DNA of 64,000 nucleotides from Aphrophora alni (GCA_963513935.1 OY740766.1:1022001-1086000), one strand, 5' to 3'. Numbered from the stretch's first letter, positions 1 through 14,766 are shown. The notes: generated by a model from the letters alone, not told the origin. A program made the numbers and translations.

Positions 1-3000
1 TAAGGTCCCCCCTTGCAGTTTTTTTAGGCGAAAAAGTGAGTTTTTGATTTTTGATTGTTTTTATAGCTTAATAGAAGCAGAATTAAATTTGGAGTCGAGT
101 GGTGCTATTGAAATTTCAAAATTTTAAATATTTCTTCATTTTTATCTAGTTTTTTTGTCAAAATTTCAACATTTATCCATACCAACGATATGCACATCAA
201 TAGATGCAGAATTGAATAGAGAGTAAACCATGAAAAAATGACTTTGAAAACTCAAAGGGTTTACGAGTAATTGCAGTTTAAAGTTTTTTGAAAAAAGTTC
301 AAAATTTTTTTAAACCAATGATGTGGGTATCAAAAGATGCAGAATTGAAAGGAGAATAAACCCTGAAAAAATCACTTTGACATCTCAAATGGTTTAAGAG
401 TTATTGCGATTTATATGTCAATAAAAATACAAGATTTTAACATTTCACGTTTCGCCACTTGCAATACCTTTTTAAAACGCCTGTAGCTCCCCAACTATAC
501 ATCGTAATGATACCACATTTTACATGAGGAAAGAAGAAAGTTCAAATTTTACTGTGGTGTTTTCAGTTCGAAAATATCTCTTATAGTTTCTGAGTAATTA
601 ATTCGAGAAAACAGGCAATTTTCAAACTTTGCAAAATGGTAAGGGACCCCCCTTGCAGTTTTTTTAGGCGAAAAAGTGAGTTTTTGATTTTTGATTGTTT
701 TTATAGCTTAATAGAAGCAGAATTAAATTTGGAGTCGAGTGGTGCTATTGAAATTTCAAAATTTTAAATATTTCTTCATTTTTATCTAGTTTTTTTGTCA
801 AAAATCAACATTTATCCATACCAACGATATGCACATCAATAGATGCAGAATTGAAAGGAGAATAAACCCTGAAAAAATCACTTTGACATCTCAAATGGTT
901 TAAGAGTTATTGCGATTTATATGTCAATAAAAATACAAGATTTTAACATTTCACGTTTCGCCACTTGCAATACCTTTTTAAAACGCCTGTAGCTCCCTAA
1001 CTATACATCGTAATGATACCACATTTTACATGAGGAAAGAAGAAAGTTCAAATTTTACTGTGGTGTTTTCAGTTCGAAAATATCTCTTATAGTTTCTGAG
1101 TAATTAATTCGAGAAAACAGGCAATTTTCAAACTTTGCAAAATGGTAAGGGTCCCCCCTTGCAGTTTTTTTAGGCGAAAAAGTGAGTTTTTGATTTTTGA
1201 TTGTTTTTATAGCTTAATAGAAGCAGAATTAAATTTGGAGTCGAGTGGTGCTATTGAAATTTCAAAATTTTAAATATTTTTTCATTTTTATCTAGTTTTT
1301 TTGTCAAAATTTCAACATTTATCCATACCAACTATATGCACATCAATAGATGCAGAATTGAATAGAGAGTAAACTATGAAAAAATGACTTTGAAAACTCA
1401 AAGGGTTTACGAGTAATTGCAGTTTAAAGTTTTTTGAAAAAAGTTCAAAATTTTTTTAAACCAATGATGTGGGTATCAGAAGATGCAGAATTGAAAGGAG
1501 AATAAACCCTGAAAAAATCACTTTGACATCTCAAATGGTTTAAGAGTTATTGCGATTTATATGTCAATAAAAATACAAGATTTTAACATTTCACGTTTCG
1601 CCACTTGCAATACCTTTTTAAAACGCCTGTAGCTCCCCAACTATACATCGTAATGATACCACATTTTACATGAGGAAAGAAGAAAGTTCAAATTTTACTG
1701 TGGTGTTTTCAGTTCGAAAATATCTCTTATAGTTTCTGAGTAATTAATTCGAGAAAACAGGCAATTTTCAAACTTTGCAAAATGGTAAGGGTCCCCCCTT
1801 GCAGTTTTTTTAGGCGAAAAAGTGAGTTTTTGATTTTTTGATTGTTTTTATAGCTTAATAGAAGCAGAATTAAATTTGGAGTCGAGTGGTGCTATTGAAA
1901 TTTCAAAATTTTAAATATTTTTTCATTTTTATCTAGTTTTTTTGTCAAAATTTCAACATTTATCCATACCAACGATATGCACATCAATAGATGCAGAATT
2001 GAAAGGAGAATAAACCCTGAAAAAATCACTTTGACATCTCAAATGGTTTAAGAGTTATTGCGATTTATATGTCAATAAAAACACAAGATTTTAACATTTC
2101 ACGTTTCGCCACTTGCAATACCTTTTTAAAACGCCTGTAGCACCCTAACTATACATCGTAATGATACCACATTTTACATGAGGAAAGAAGAAAGTTCAAA
2201 TTTTACTGTGGTGTTTTCAGTTCGAAAATATCTCTTATAGTTTCTGAGTAATTAATTCGAGAAAACAGGCAATTTTCAAACTTTGCAAAATGGTAAGGGT
2301 CCCCCCTTGCAGTTTTTTTAGGCGAAAAAGTGAGTTTTTGATTTTTGATTGTTTTTATAGCTTAATAGAAGCAGAATTAAATTTGGAGTCGAGTGGTGCT
2401 ATTGAAATTTCAAAATTTTAAATATTTTTTCATTTTTATCTAGTTTTTTTGTCAAAATTTCAACATTTATCCATACCAACTATATGCACATCAATAGATG
2501 CAGAATTGAATAGAGAGTAAACTATGAAAAAATGACTTTGAAAACTCAAAGGGTTTACGAGTAATTGCAGTTTAAAGTTTTTTGAAAAAAGTTCAAAATT
2601 TTTTTAAACCAATGATGTGGGTATCAGAAGATGCAGAATTGAAAGGAGAATAAACCCTGAAAAAATCACTTTGACATCTCAAATGGTTTAAGAGTTATTG
2701 CGATTTATATGTCAATAAAAATACAAGATTTTAACATTTCACGTTTCGCCACTTGCAATACCTTTTTAAAACGCCTGTAGCTCCCCAACTATACATCGTA
2801 ATGATACCACATTTTACATGAGGAAAGAAGAAAGTTCAAATTTTACTGTGGTGTTTTCAGTTCGAAAATATCTCTTATAGTTTCTGAGTAATTAATTCGA
2901 GAAAACAGGCAATTTTCAAACTTTGCAAAATGGTAAGGGTCCCCCCTTGCAGTTTTTTTAGGCGAAAAAGTGAGTTTTTGATTTTTTGATTGTTTTTATA

Positions 3001-6000
3001 GCTTAATAGAAGCAGAATTAAATTTGGAGTCGAGTGGTGCTATTGAAATTTCAAAATTTTAAATATTTTTTCATTTTTATCTAGTTTTTTTGTCAAAATT
3101 TCAACATTTATCCATACCAACGATATGCACATCAATAGATGCAGAATTGAATAGAGAGTAAACTATGAAAAAATGACTTTGAAAACTCAAAGGGTTTACG
3201 AGTAATTGCAGTTTAAAGTTTTTTGAAAAAAGTTCAAAATTTTTTTAAACCAATGATGTGGGTATCAGAAGATGCAGAATTGAAAGGAGAATAAACCCTG
3301 AAAAAATCACTTTGACATCTCAAATGGTTTAAGAGTTATTGCGATTTATATGTCAATAAAAATACAAGATTTTAACATTTCACGTTTCGCCACTTGCAAT
3401 ACCTTTTTAAAACGCCTGTGGCTCCCTAACTATACATCGTAATGATACCATATTTTACATGAGGAAAGAAGAAAGTTCAAATTTTACTGTGGTGTTTTCA
3501 GTTCGAAAATATCTCTTATAGTTTCTGAGTAATTAATTCGAGAAAACAGGCAATTTTCAAACTTTGCAAAATGGTAAGGGTCCCCCCTTGCAGTTTTTTT
3601 AGGCGAAAAAGTGAGTTTTTGATTTTTGATTGTTTTTATAGCTTAATAGAAGCAGAATTAAATTTGGAGTCGAGTGGTGCTATTGAAATTTCAAAATTTT
3701 AAATATTTTTTCATTTTTATCTAGTTTTTTTGTCAAAATTTCAACATTTATCCATACCAACGATATGCACATCAATAGATGCAGAAATGAATAGAGAGTA
3801 AACCATGAAAAAATGACTTTGAAAACTCAAAGGGTTTACGAGTAATTGCAGTTTAAATTTTTTTGAAAAAAGTTCAAAATTTTTTTAAACCAATGATGTG
3901 GGAATCAGAAGATGCAGAATTGAAAGGAGAATAAACCCTGAAAAAATCACTTTGACATCTCAAATGGTTTAAGAGTTATTGCGATTTATATGTCAATAAA
4001 AATACAAGATTTTAACATTTCACGTTTCGCCACTTGCAATACCTTTTTAAAACGCCTGTGGCTCCCTAACTATACATCGTAATGATACCATATTTTACAT
4101 GAGGAAAGAAGAAAGTTCAAATTTTACTGTGGTGTTTTCAGTTCGAAAATATCTCTTATAGTTTCTGAGTAATTAATTCGAGAAAACAGGCAATTTTCAA
4201 ACTTTGCAAAATGGTAAGGGTCCCCCCTTGCAGTTTTTTTAGGCGAAAAAGTGAGTTTTTGATTTTTGATTGTTTTTATAGCTTAATAGAAGCAGAATTA
4301 AATTTGGAGTCGAGTGGTGCTATTGAAATTTCAAAATTTTAAATATTTTTTCATTTTTATCTAGTTTTTTTGTCAAAATTTCAACATTTATCCATACCAA
4401 CGATATGCACATCAATAGATGCAGAATTGAAAGGAGAATAAACCCTGAAAAAATCACTTTGACATCTCAAATGGTTTAAGAGTTATTGCGATTTATATGT
4501 CAATAAAAATACAAGATTTTAACATTTCACGTTTCGCCACTTGCAATACCTTTTTAAAACGCCTGTAGCTCCCTAACTATACATCGTAATGATACCACAT
4601 TTTACATGAGGAAAGAAGAAAGTTCAAATTTTACTGTGGTGTTTTCAGTTCGAAAATATCTCTTATAGTTTCTGAGTAATTAATTCGAGAAAACAGGCAA
4701 TTTTCAAACTTTGCAAAATGGTAAGGGTCCCCCCTTGCAGTTTTTTTAGGCGAAAAAGTGAGTTTTTGATTTTTGATTGTTTTTATAGCTTAATAGAAGC
4801 AGAATTAAATTTGGAGTCGAGTGGTGCTATTGAAATTTCAAAATTTTAAATATTTTTTCATTTTTATCTAGTTTTTTTGTCAAAATTTCAACATTTATCC
4901 ATACCAACTATATGCACATCAATAGATGCAGAATTGAATAGAGAGTAAACTATGAAAAAATGACTTTGAAAACTCAAAGGGTTTACGAGTAATTGCAGTT
5001 TAAAGTTTTTTGAAAAAAGTTCAAAATTTTTTTAAACCAATGATGTGGGTATCAGAAGATGCAGAATTGAAAGGAGAATAAACCCTGAAAAAATCACTTT
5101 GACATCTCAAATGGTTTAAGAGTTATTGCGATTTATATGTCAATAAAAATACAAGATTTTAACATTTCACGTTTCGCCACTTGCAATACCTTTTTAAAAC
5201 GCCTGTAGCTCCCCAACTATACATCGTAATGATACCACATTTTACATGAGGAAAGAAGAAAGTTCAAATTTTACTGTGGTGTTTTCAGTTCGAAAATATC
5301 TCTTATAGTTTCTGAGTAATTAATTCGAGAAAACAGGCAATTTTCAAACTTTGCAAAATGGTAAGGGTCCCCCCTTGCAGTTTTTTTAGGCGAAAAAGTG
5401 AGTTTTTGATTTTTTGATTGTTTTTATAGCTTAATAGAAGCAGAATTAAATTTGGAGTCGAGTGGTGCTATTGAAATTTCAAAATTTTAAATATTTTTTC
5501 ATTTTTATCTAGTTTTTTTGTCAAAATTTCAACATTTATCCATACCAACGATATGCACATCAATAGATGCAGAATTGAATAGAGAGTAAACTATGAAAAA
5601 ATGACTTTGAAAACTCAAAGGGTTTACGAGTAATTGCAGTTTAAAGTTTTTTGAAAAAAGTTCAAAATTTTTTTAAACCAATGATGTGGGAATCAGAAGA
5701 TGCAGAATTGAAAGGAGAATAAACCCTGAAAAAATCACTTTGACATCTCAAATGGTTTAAGAGTTATTGCGATTTATATGTCAATAAAAATACAAGATTT
5801 TAACATTTCACGTTTCGCCACTTGCAATACCTTTTTAAAACGCCTGTGGCTCCCTAACTATACATCGTAATGATACCATATTTTACATGAGGAAAGAAGA
5901 AAGTTCAAATTTTACTGTGGTGTTTTCAGTTCGAAAATATCTCTTATAGTTTCTGAGTAATTAATTCGAGAAAACAGGCAATTTTCAAACTTTGCAAAAT

Positions 6001-9000
6001 GGTAAGGGTCCCCCCTTGCAGTTTTTTTAGGCGAAAAAGTGAGTTTTTGATTTTTGATTGTTTTTATAGCTTAATAGAAGCAGAATTAAATTTGGAGTCG
6101 AGTGGTGCTATTGAAATTTCAAAATTTTAAATATTTTTTCATTTTTATCTAGTTTTTTTGTCAAAATTTCAACATTTATCCATACCAACGATATGCACAT
6201 CAATAGATGCAGAATTGAATAGAGAGTAAACCATGAAAAAATGACTTTGAAAACTCAAAGGGTTTACGAGTAATTGCAGTTTAAATTTTTTTGAAAAAAG
6301 TTCAAAATTTTTTTAAACCAATGATGTGGGTATCAGAAGATGCAGAATTGAAAGGAGAATAAACCCTGAAAAAATCACTTTGACATCTCAAATGGTTTAA
6401 GAGTTATTGCGATTTATATGTCAATAAAAATACAAGATTTTAACATTTCACGTTTCGCCACTTGCAATACCTTTTTAAAACGCCTGTGGCTCCCTAACTA
6501 TACATCGTAATGATACCATATTTTACATGAGGAAAGAAGAAAGTTCAAATTTTACTGTGGTGTTTTCAGTTCGAAAATATCTCTTATAGTTTCTGAGTAA
6601 TTAATTCGAGAAAACAGGCAATTTTCAAACTTTGCAAAATGGTAAGGGTCCCCCCTTGCAGTTTTTTTAGGCGAAAAAGTGAGTTTTTGATTTTTGATTG
6701 TTTTTATAGCTTAATAGAAGCAGAATTAAATTTGGAGTCGAGTGGTGCTATTGAAATTTCAAAATTTTAAATATTTTTTCATTTTTATCTAGTTTTTCTG
6801 TCAAAATTTCAACATTTATCCATACCAACGATATGCACATCAATAGATGCAGAATTGAAAGGAGAATAAACCCTGAAAAAATCACTTTGACATCTCAAAT
6901 GGTTTAAGAGTTATTGCGATTTATATGTCAATAAAAATACAAGATTTTAACATTTCACGTTTCGCCACTTGCAATACCTTTTTAAAACGCCTGTAGCTCC
7001 CTAACTATACATCGTAATGATACCACATTTTACATGAGGAAAGAAGAAAGTTCAAATTTTACTGTGGTGTTTCAGTTCGAAAATATCTCTTATAGTTTCT
7101 GAGTAATTAATTCGAGAAAACAGGCAATTTTCAAACTTTGCAAAATGGTAAGGGTCCCCCCTTGCAGTTTTTTTAGGCGAAAAAGTGAGTTTTTGATTTT
7201 TTTGATTGTTTTTATAGCTTAATAGAAGCAGAATTAAATTTGGAGTCGAGTGGTGCTATTGAAATTTCAAAATTTTAAATATTTTTTCATTTTTATCTAG
7301 TTTTTTTGTCAAAATTTCAACATTTATCCATACCAACGATATGCACATCAATAGATGCAGAATTGAAAGGAGAATAAACCCTGAAAAAATCACTTTGACA
7401 TCTCAAATGGTTTAAGAGTTATTGCGATTTATATGTCAATAAAAATACAAGATTTTAACATTTCACGTTTCGCCACTTGCAATACCTTTTTAAAACGCCT
7501 GTAGCTCCCTAACTATACATCGTAATGATACCATATTTTACATGAGGAAAGAAGAAAGTTCAAATTTTACTGTGGTGTTTTCAGTTCGAAAATATCTCTT
7601 ATAGTTTCTGAGTAATTAATTCGAGAAAACAGGCAATTTTCAAACTTTGCAAAATGGTAAGGGTCCCCCCTTGCAGTTTTTTTAGGCGAAAAAGTGAGTT
7701 TTTGATTTTTGATTGTTTTTATAGCTTAATAGAAGCAGAATTAAATTTGGAGTCGAGTGGTGCTATTGAAATTTCAAAATTTTAAATATTTTTTCATTTT
7801 TATCTAGTTTTTTTGTCAAAATTTCAACATTTATCCATACCAACGATATGCACATCAATAGATGCAGAATTGAATAGAGAGTAAACCATGAAAAAATGAC
7901 TTTGAAAACTCAAAGGGTTTACGAGTAATTGCAGTTTAAATTTTTTTGAAAAAAGTTCAAAATTTTTTTAAACCAATGATGTGGGTATCAGAAGATGCAG
8001 AATTGAAAGGAGAATAAACCCTGAAAAAATCACTTTGACATCTCAAATGGTTTAAGAGTTATTGCGATTTATATGTCAATAAAAATACAAGATTTTAACA
8101 TTTCACGTTTCGCCACTTGCAATACCTTTTTAAAACGCCTGTGGCTCCCTAACTATACATCGTAATGATACCATATTTTACATGAGGAAAGAAGAAAGTT
8201 CAAATTTTACTGTGGTGTTTTCAGTTCGAAAATATCTCTTATAGTTTCTGAGTAATTAATTCGAGAAAACAGGCAATTTTCAAACTTTGCAAAATGGTAA
8301 GGGTCCCCCCTTGCAGTTTTTTTAGGCGAAAAAGTGAGTTTTTGATTTTTGATTGTTTTTATAGCTTAATAGAAGCAGAATTAAATTTGGAGTCGAGTGG
8401 TGCTATTGAAATTTCAAAATTTTAAATATTTTTTCATTTTTATCTAGTTTTTCTGTCAAAATTTCAACATTTATCCATACCAACGATATGCACATCAATA
8501 GATGCAGAATTGAAAGGAGAATAAACCCTGAAAAAATCACTTTGACATCTCAAATGGTTTAAGAGTTATTGCGATTTATATGTCAATAAAAATACAAGAT
8601 TTTAACATTTCACGTTTCGCCACTTGCAATACCTTTTTAAAACGCCTGTAGCTCCCTAACTATACATCGTAATGATACCACATTTTACATGAGGAAAGAA
8701 GAAAGTTCAAATTTTACTGTGGTGTTTCAGTTCGAAAATATCTCTTATAGTTTCTGAGTAATTAATTCGAGAAAACAGGCAATTTTCAAACTTTGCAAAA
8801 TGGTAAGGGTCCCCCCTTGCAGTTTTTTTAGGCGAAAAAGTGAGTTTTTGATTTTTTGATTGTTTTTATAGCTTAATAGAAGCAGAATTAAATTTGGAGT
8901 CGAGTGGTGCTATTGAAATTTCAAAATTTTAAATATTTTTTCATTTTTATCTAGTTTTTTTGTCAAAATTTCAACATTTATCCATACCAACTATATGCAC

Positions 9001-12000
9001 ATCAATAGATGCAGAATTGAATAGAGAGTAAACTATGAAAAAATGACTTTGAAAACTCAAAGGGTTTACGAGTAATTGCAGTTTAAATTTTTTTGAAAAA
9101 AGTTCAAAATTTTTTTAAACCAATGATGTGGGTATCAGAAGATGCAGAATTGAAAGGAGAATAAACCCTGAAAAAATCACTTTGACATCTCAAATGGTTT
9201 AAGAGTTATTGCGATTTATATGTCAATAAAAATACAAGATTTTAACATTTCACGTTTCGCCACTTGCAATACCTTTTTAAAACGCCTGTAGCTCCCCAAC
9301 TATACATCGTAATGATACCACATTTTACATGAGGAAAGAAGAAAGTTCAAATTTTACTGTGGTGTTTCAGTTCGAAAATATCTCTTATAGTTTCTGAGTA
9401 ATTAATTCGAGAAAACAGGCAATTTTCAAACTTTGCAAAATGGTAAGGGTCCCCCCTTGCAGTTTTTTTAGGCGAAAAAGTGAGTTTTTGATTTTTTGAT
9501 TGTTTTTATAGCTTAATAGAAGCAGAATTAAATTTGGAGTCGAGTGGTGCTATTGAAATTTCAAAATTTTAAATATTTTTTCATTTTTATCTAGTTTTTT
9601 TGTCAAAATTTCAACATTTATCCATACCAACGATATGCACATCAATAGATGCAGAATTGAAAGGAGAATAAACCCTGAAAAAATCACTTTGACATCTCAA
9701 ATGGTTTAAGAGTTATTGCGATTTATATGTCAATAAAAATACAAGATTTTAACATTTCACGTTTCGCCACTTGCAATACCTTTTTAAAACGCCTGTAGCT
9801 CCCTAACTATACATCGTAATGATACCATATTTTACATGAGGAAAGAAGAAAGTTCAAATTTTACTGTGGTGTTTTCAGTTCGAAAATATCTCTTATAGTT
9901 TCTGAGTAATTAATTCGAGAAAACAGGCAATTTTCAAACTTTGCAAAATGGTAAGGGTCCCCCCTTGCAGTTTTTTTAGGCGAAAAAGTGAGTTTTTGAT
10001 TTTTGATTGTTTTTATAGCTTAATAGAAGCAGAATTAAATTTGGAGTCGAGTGGTGCTATTGAAATTTCAAAATTTTAAATATTTTTTCATTTTTATCTA
10101 GTTTTTTTGTCAAAATTTCAACATTTATCCATACCAACTATATGCACATCAATAGATGCAGAATTGAATAGAGAGTAAACTATGAAAAAATGACTTTGAA
10201 AACTCAAAGGGTTTACGAGTAATTGCAGTTTAAAGTTTTTTGAAAAAAGTTCAAAATTTTTTTAAACCAATGATGTGGGTATCAGAAGATGCAGAATTGA
10301 AAGGAGAATAAACCCTGAAAAAATCACTTTGACATCTCAAATGGTTTAAGAGTTATTGCGATTTATATGTCAATAAAAATACAAGATTTTAACATTTCAC
10401 GTTTCGCCACTTGCAATACCTTTTTAAAACGCCTGTAGCTCCCTAACTATACATCGTAATGATACCACATTTTACATGAGGAAAGAAGAAAGTTCAAATT
10501 TTACTGTGGTGTTTTCAGTTCGAAAATATCTCTTATAGTTTCTGAGTAATTAATTCGAGAAAACAGGCAATTTTCAAACTTTGCAAAATGGTAAGGGTCC
10601 CCCCTTGCAGTTTTTTTAGGCGAAAAAGTGAGTTTTTGATTTTTGATTGTTTTTATAGCTTAATAGAAGCAGAATTAAATTTGGAGTCGAGTGGTGCTAT
10701 TGAAATTTCAAAATTTTAAATATTTTTTCATTTTTATCTAGTTTTTCTGTCAAAATTTCAACATTTATCCATACCAACGATATGCACATCAATAGATGCA
10801 GAATTGAAAGGAGAATAAACCCTGAAAAAATCACTTTGACATCTCAAATGGTTTAAGAGTTATTGCGATTTATATGTCAATAAAAATACAAGATTTTAAC
10901 ATTTCACGTTTCGCCACTTGCAATACCTTTTTAAAACGCCTGTAGCTCCCTAACTATACATCGTAATGATACCACATTTTACATGAGGAAAGAAGAAAGT
11001 TCAAATTTTACTGTGGTGTTTCAGTTCGAAAATATCTCTTATAGTTTCTGAGTAATTAATTCGAGAAAACAGGCAATTTTCAAACTTTGCAAAATGGTAA
11101 GGGTCCCCCCTTGCAGTTTTTTTAGGCGAAAAAGTGAGTTTTTGATTTTTTGATTGTTTTTATAGCTTAATAGAAGCAGAATTAAATTTGGAGTCGAGTG
11201 GTGCTATTGAAATTTCAAAATTTTAAATATTTTTTCATTTTTATCTAGTTTTTTTGTCAAAATTTCAACATTTATCCATACCAACGATATGCACATCAAT
11301 AGATGCAGAATTGAAAGGAGAATAAACCCTGAAAAAATCACTTTGACATCTCAAATGGTTTAAGAGTTATTGCGATTTATATGTCAATAAAAATACAAGA
11401 TTTTAACATTTCACGTTTCGCCACTTGCAATACCTTTTTAAAACGCCTGTAGCTCCCTAACTATACATCGTAATGATACCATATTTTACATGAGGAAAGA
11501 AGAAAGTTCAAATTTTACTGTGGTGTTTTCAGTTCGAAAATATCTCTTATAGTTTCTGAGTAATTAATTCGAGAAAACAGGCAATTTTCAAACTTTGCAA
11601 AATGGTAAGGGTCCCCCCTTGCAGTTTTTTTAGGCGAAAAAGTGAGTTTTTGATTTTTGATTGTTTTTATAGCTTAATAGAAGCAGAATTAAATTTGGAG
11701 TCGAGTGGTGCTATTGAAATTTCAAAATTTTAAATATTTTTTCATTTTTATCTAGTTTTTTTGTCAAAATTTCAACATTTATCCATACCAACTATATGCA
11801 CATCAATAGATGCAGAATTGAATAGAGAGTAAACTATGAAAAAATGACTTTGAAAACTCAAAGGGTTTACGAGTAATTGCAGTTTAAAGTTTTTTGAAAA
11901 AAGTTCAAAATTTTTTTAAACCAATGATGTGGGTATCAGAAGATGCAGAATTGAAAGGAGAATAAACCCTGAAAAAATCACTTTGACATCTCAAATGGTT

Positions 12001-13509
12001 TAAGAGTTATTGCGATTTATATGTCAATAAAAATACAAGATTTTAACATTTCACGTTTCGCCACTTGCAATACCTTTTTAAAACGCCTGTAGCTCCCTAA
12101 CTATACATCGTAATGATACCACATTTTACATGAGGAAAGAAGAAAGTTCAAATTTTACTGTGGTGTTTTCAGTTCGAAAATATCTCTTATAGTTTCTGAG
12201 TAATTAATTCGAGAAAACAGGCAATTTTCAAACTTTGCAAAATGGTAAGGGTCCCCCCTTGCAGTTTTTTTAGGCGAAAAAGTGAGTTTTTGATTTTTGA
12301 TTGTTTTTATAGCTTAATAGAAGCAGAATTAAATTTGGAGTCGAGTGGTGCTATTGAAATTTCAAAATTTTAAATATTTTTTCATTTTTATCTAGTTTTT
12401 TTGTCAAAATTTCAACATTTATCCATACCAACGATATGCACATCAATAGATGCAGAATTGAATAGAGAGTAAACCATGAAAAAATGACTTTGAAAACTCA
12501 AAGGGTTTACGAGTAATTGCAGTTTAAATTTTTTTGAAAAAAGTTCAAAATTTTTTTAAACCAATGATGTGGGTATCAGAAGATGCAGAATTGAAAGGAG
12601 AATAAACCCTGAAAAAATCACTTTGACATCTCAAATGGTTTAAGAGTTATTGCGATTTATATGTCAATAAAAATACAAGATTTTAACATTTCACGTTTCG
12701 CCACTTGCAATACCTTTTTAAAACGCCTGTATCTCCCCAACTATACATCGTAATGATACCACATTTTACATGAGGAAAGAAGAAAGTTCAAATTTTACTG
12801 TGGTGTTTTCAGTTCGAAAATATCTCTTATAGTTTCTGAGTAATTAATTCGAGAAAACAGGCAATTTTCAAACTTTGCAAAATGGTAAGGGTCCCCCCTT
12901 GCAGTTTTTTTAGGCGAAAAAGTGAGTTTTTGATTTTTTGATTGTTTTTATAGCTTAATAGAAGCAGAATTAAATTTGGAGTCGAGTGGTGCTATTGAAA
13001 TTTCAAAATTTTAAATATTTTTTCATTTTTATCTAGTTTTTTTGTCAAAATTTCAACATTTATCCATACCAACGATATGCACATCAATAGATGCAGAATT
13101 GAATAGAGAGTAAACCATGAAAAAATGACTTTGAAAACTCAAAGGGTTTACGAGTAATTGCAGTTTAAATTTTTTTGAAAAAAGTTCAAAATTTTTTTAA
13201 ACCAATGATGTGGGTATCAGAAGATGCAGAATTGAAAGGAGAATAAACCCTGAAAAAATCACTTTGACATCTCAAATGGTTTAAGAGTTATTGCGATTTA
13301 TATGTCAATAAAAATACAAGATTTTAACATTTCACGTTTCGCCACTTGCAATACCTTTTTAAAACGCCTGTAGCTCCCTAACTATACATCGTAATGATAC
13401 CACATTTTACATGAGGAAAGAAGAAAGTTCAAATTTTACTGTGGTGTTTCAGTTCGAAAATATCTCTTATAGTTTCTGAGTAATTAATTCGAGAAAACAG
13501 GCAATTTTC
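1..13509. repeat. Tandem satellite array, 640/507-bp monomers
   Basis: Twenty-three head-to-tail monomers, each starting at taaggg(t/a)ccccc. Starts: 1, 640, 1146, 1786, 2294, 2934, 3575, 4215, 4722, 5362, 6003, 6643, 7149, 7658, 8298, 8804, 9444, 9952, 10592, 11098, 11606, 12246, 12886. Long monomers are 639-641 bp and short ones 506-509 bp; the short form lacks one internal block of about 133 bp. The size order is L S L S L L L S L L L S S L S L S L S S L L L. Copies differ by few substitutions, so the array is young or homogenised. The last copy stops about 16 bp short of its normal end. The array begins at the window edge and probably continues to the left. No coding capacity is seen. Confidence 0.97.
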
Positions 13510-13818
13510 GCTTTCCACTAGCATTACTAACAGACGTACTAACCATTTCAAACAACAAATATCTGTAAAAAAAAACTAATATTTATGATACTGTGTATTG
13601 AATAACATGACTAAACAAAATACAGTGTACTTGGAAGTGACTGTCTAAGCATGTGACATGAGTAGGATGCAGACAAGCCTTGAGGGGGGTAAGTTTGGGG
13701 GGAGGGTTAGTGTTGTGACTCATACTCTTCTCATTCCTGGGCTACTATAGTTTGTTATTACACCACTAGACAGTATTTTTGCCTTTAACAATCCGGATTT
13801 TTGAGATATATATATAGG

Positions 13819-13821
<3 letters not shown>

Positions 13822-13869
<48 letters not shown>

Positions 13870-13876
13870 TTTTTTT
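13822..13876. repeat. (TA)n microsatellite followed by T-run
   Basis: About 30 bp of pure TA dinucleotides runs directly into about 25 consecutive T. A shorter tatatata stretch precedes it at 13807. Simple-sequence repeat near the satellite boundary. Confidence 0.95.
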
Positions 13877-14766
13877 ATGTCTACCAACAAAACTTGGACC
13901 TAAGGCAGCAAAATCTGATACAAGAATATCTTTATTAAAACTCAAATTTTAAAAAATAGGACACAACAACACAGACTTTTAACATTTGTAGGACATAGGT
14001 ACTGTTGAAATCATTAACAATTACAATTCAGGTAATATTAATATTTAAACGGTTTTTTATTTAGTTTTATATATTATACCAAAGGTATATTACTGTTTTA
14101 ATTTTTTTAAATACAACACAATTTGTGACATTATTCGTATATACTGCAATAATACATAAAGGGAAATTTCTTTATATACTAAAAAAATCAATAATAATAT
14201 ACTCATAGGTTTGAATAATTAGTTAATTCCATGATCTATTTGTGGGTTATTTTACTTTCATGGCACACATAGGATGGGTATCGTAAAAATAGACATCAGT
14301 TTTTTTAATTGATCCATCATCTTGTTGAACTGAGGAGTTCAAAAAAGTTATTTTCAACATTTATGTTTCTCCTGTGACCATGAACTAATCTAGTAACGTT
14401 TTTCAAAACAAATTGAAAACTTTAAAATGGCACACATTTAAAATAGTTTTTCACCAATTTATTTTCAAGATGTCAATTTTATTTTTTGCCACTTTATTTG
14501 TTTACAAGTTTACTCTCTCTATTTTTCTATTATCTTTATATGTTGCTCTCTCTATTTCTTGCTCCATCCATTTCCTCTTCTTTTGTTCAAGGCGATAATG
14601 ACAGAGATTTTTTGCCTTTAAACAACAAGAAAAATGGGGAAAAACCTCCTTTTCTTATTGATAAAAAAATAATAATTTTGCATAGAGAAATAGAGGAAAC
14701 TTCACAAATTTCATTCACCTTCCCTTTTTGTAATTGTTTTTTTAAAAGCTCTTGGTCATCATTGCC

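Noticed and set aside
1..13509. CRISPR-like or protein-coding repeat array
   Set aside because: Monomers are long, contiguous, stop-rich and without spacers; this is a eukaryotic satellite.
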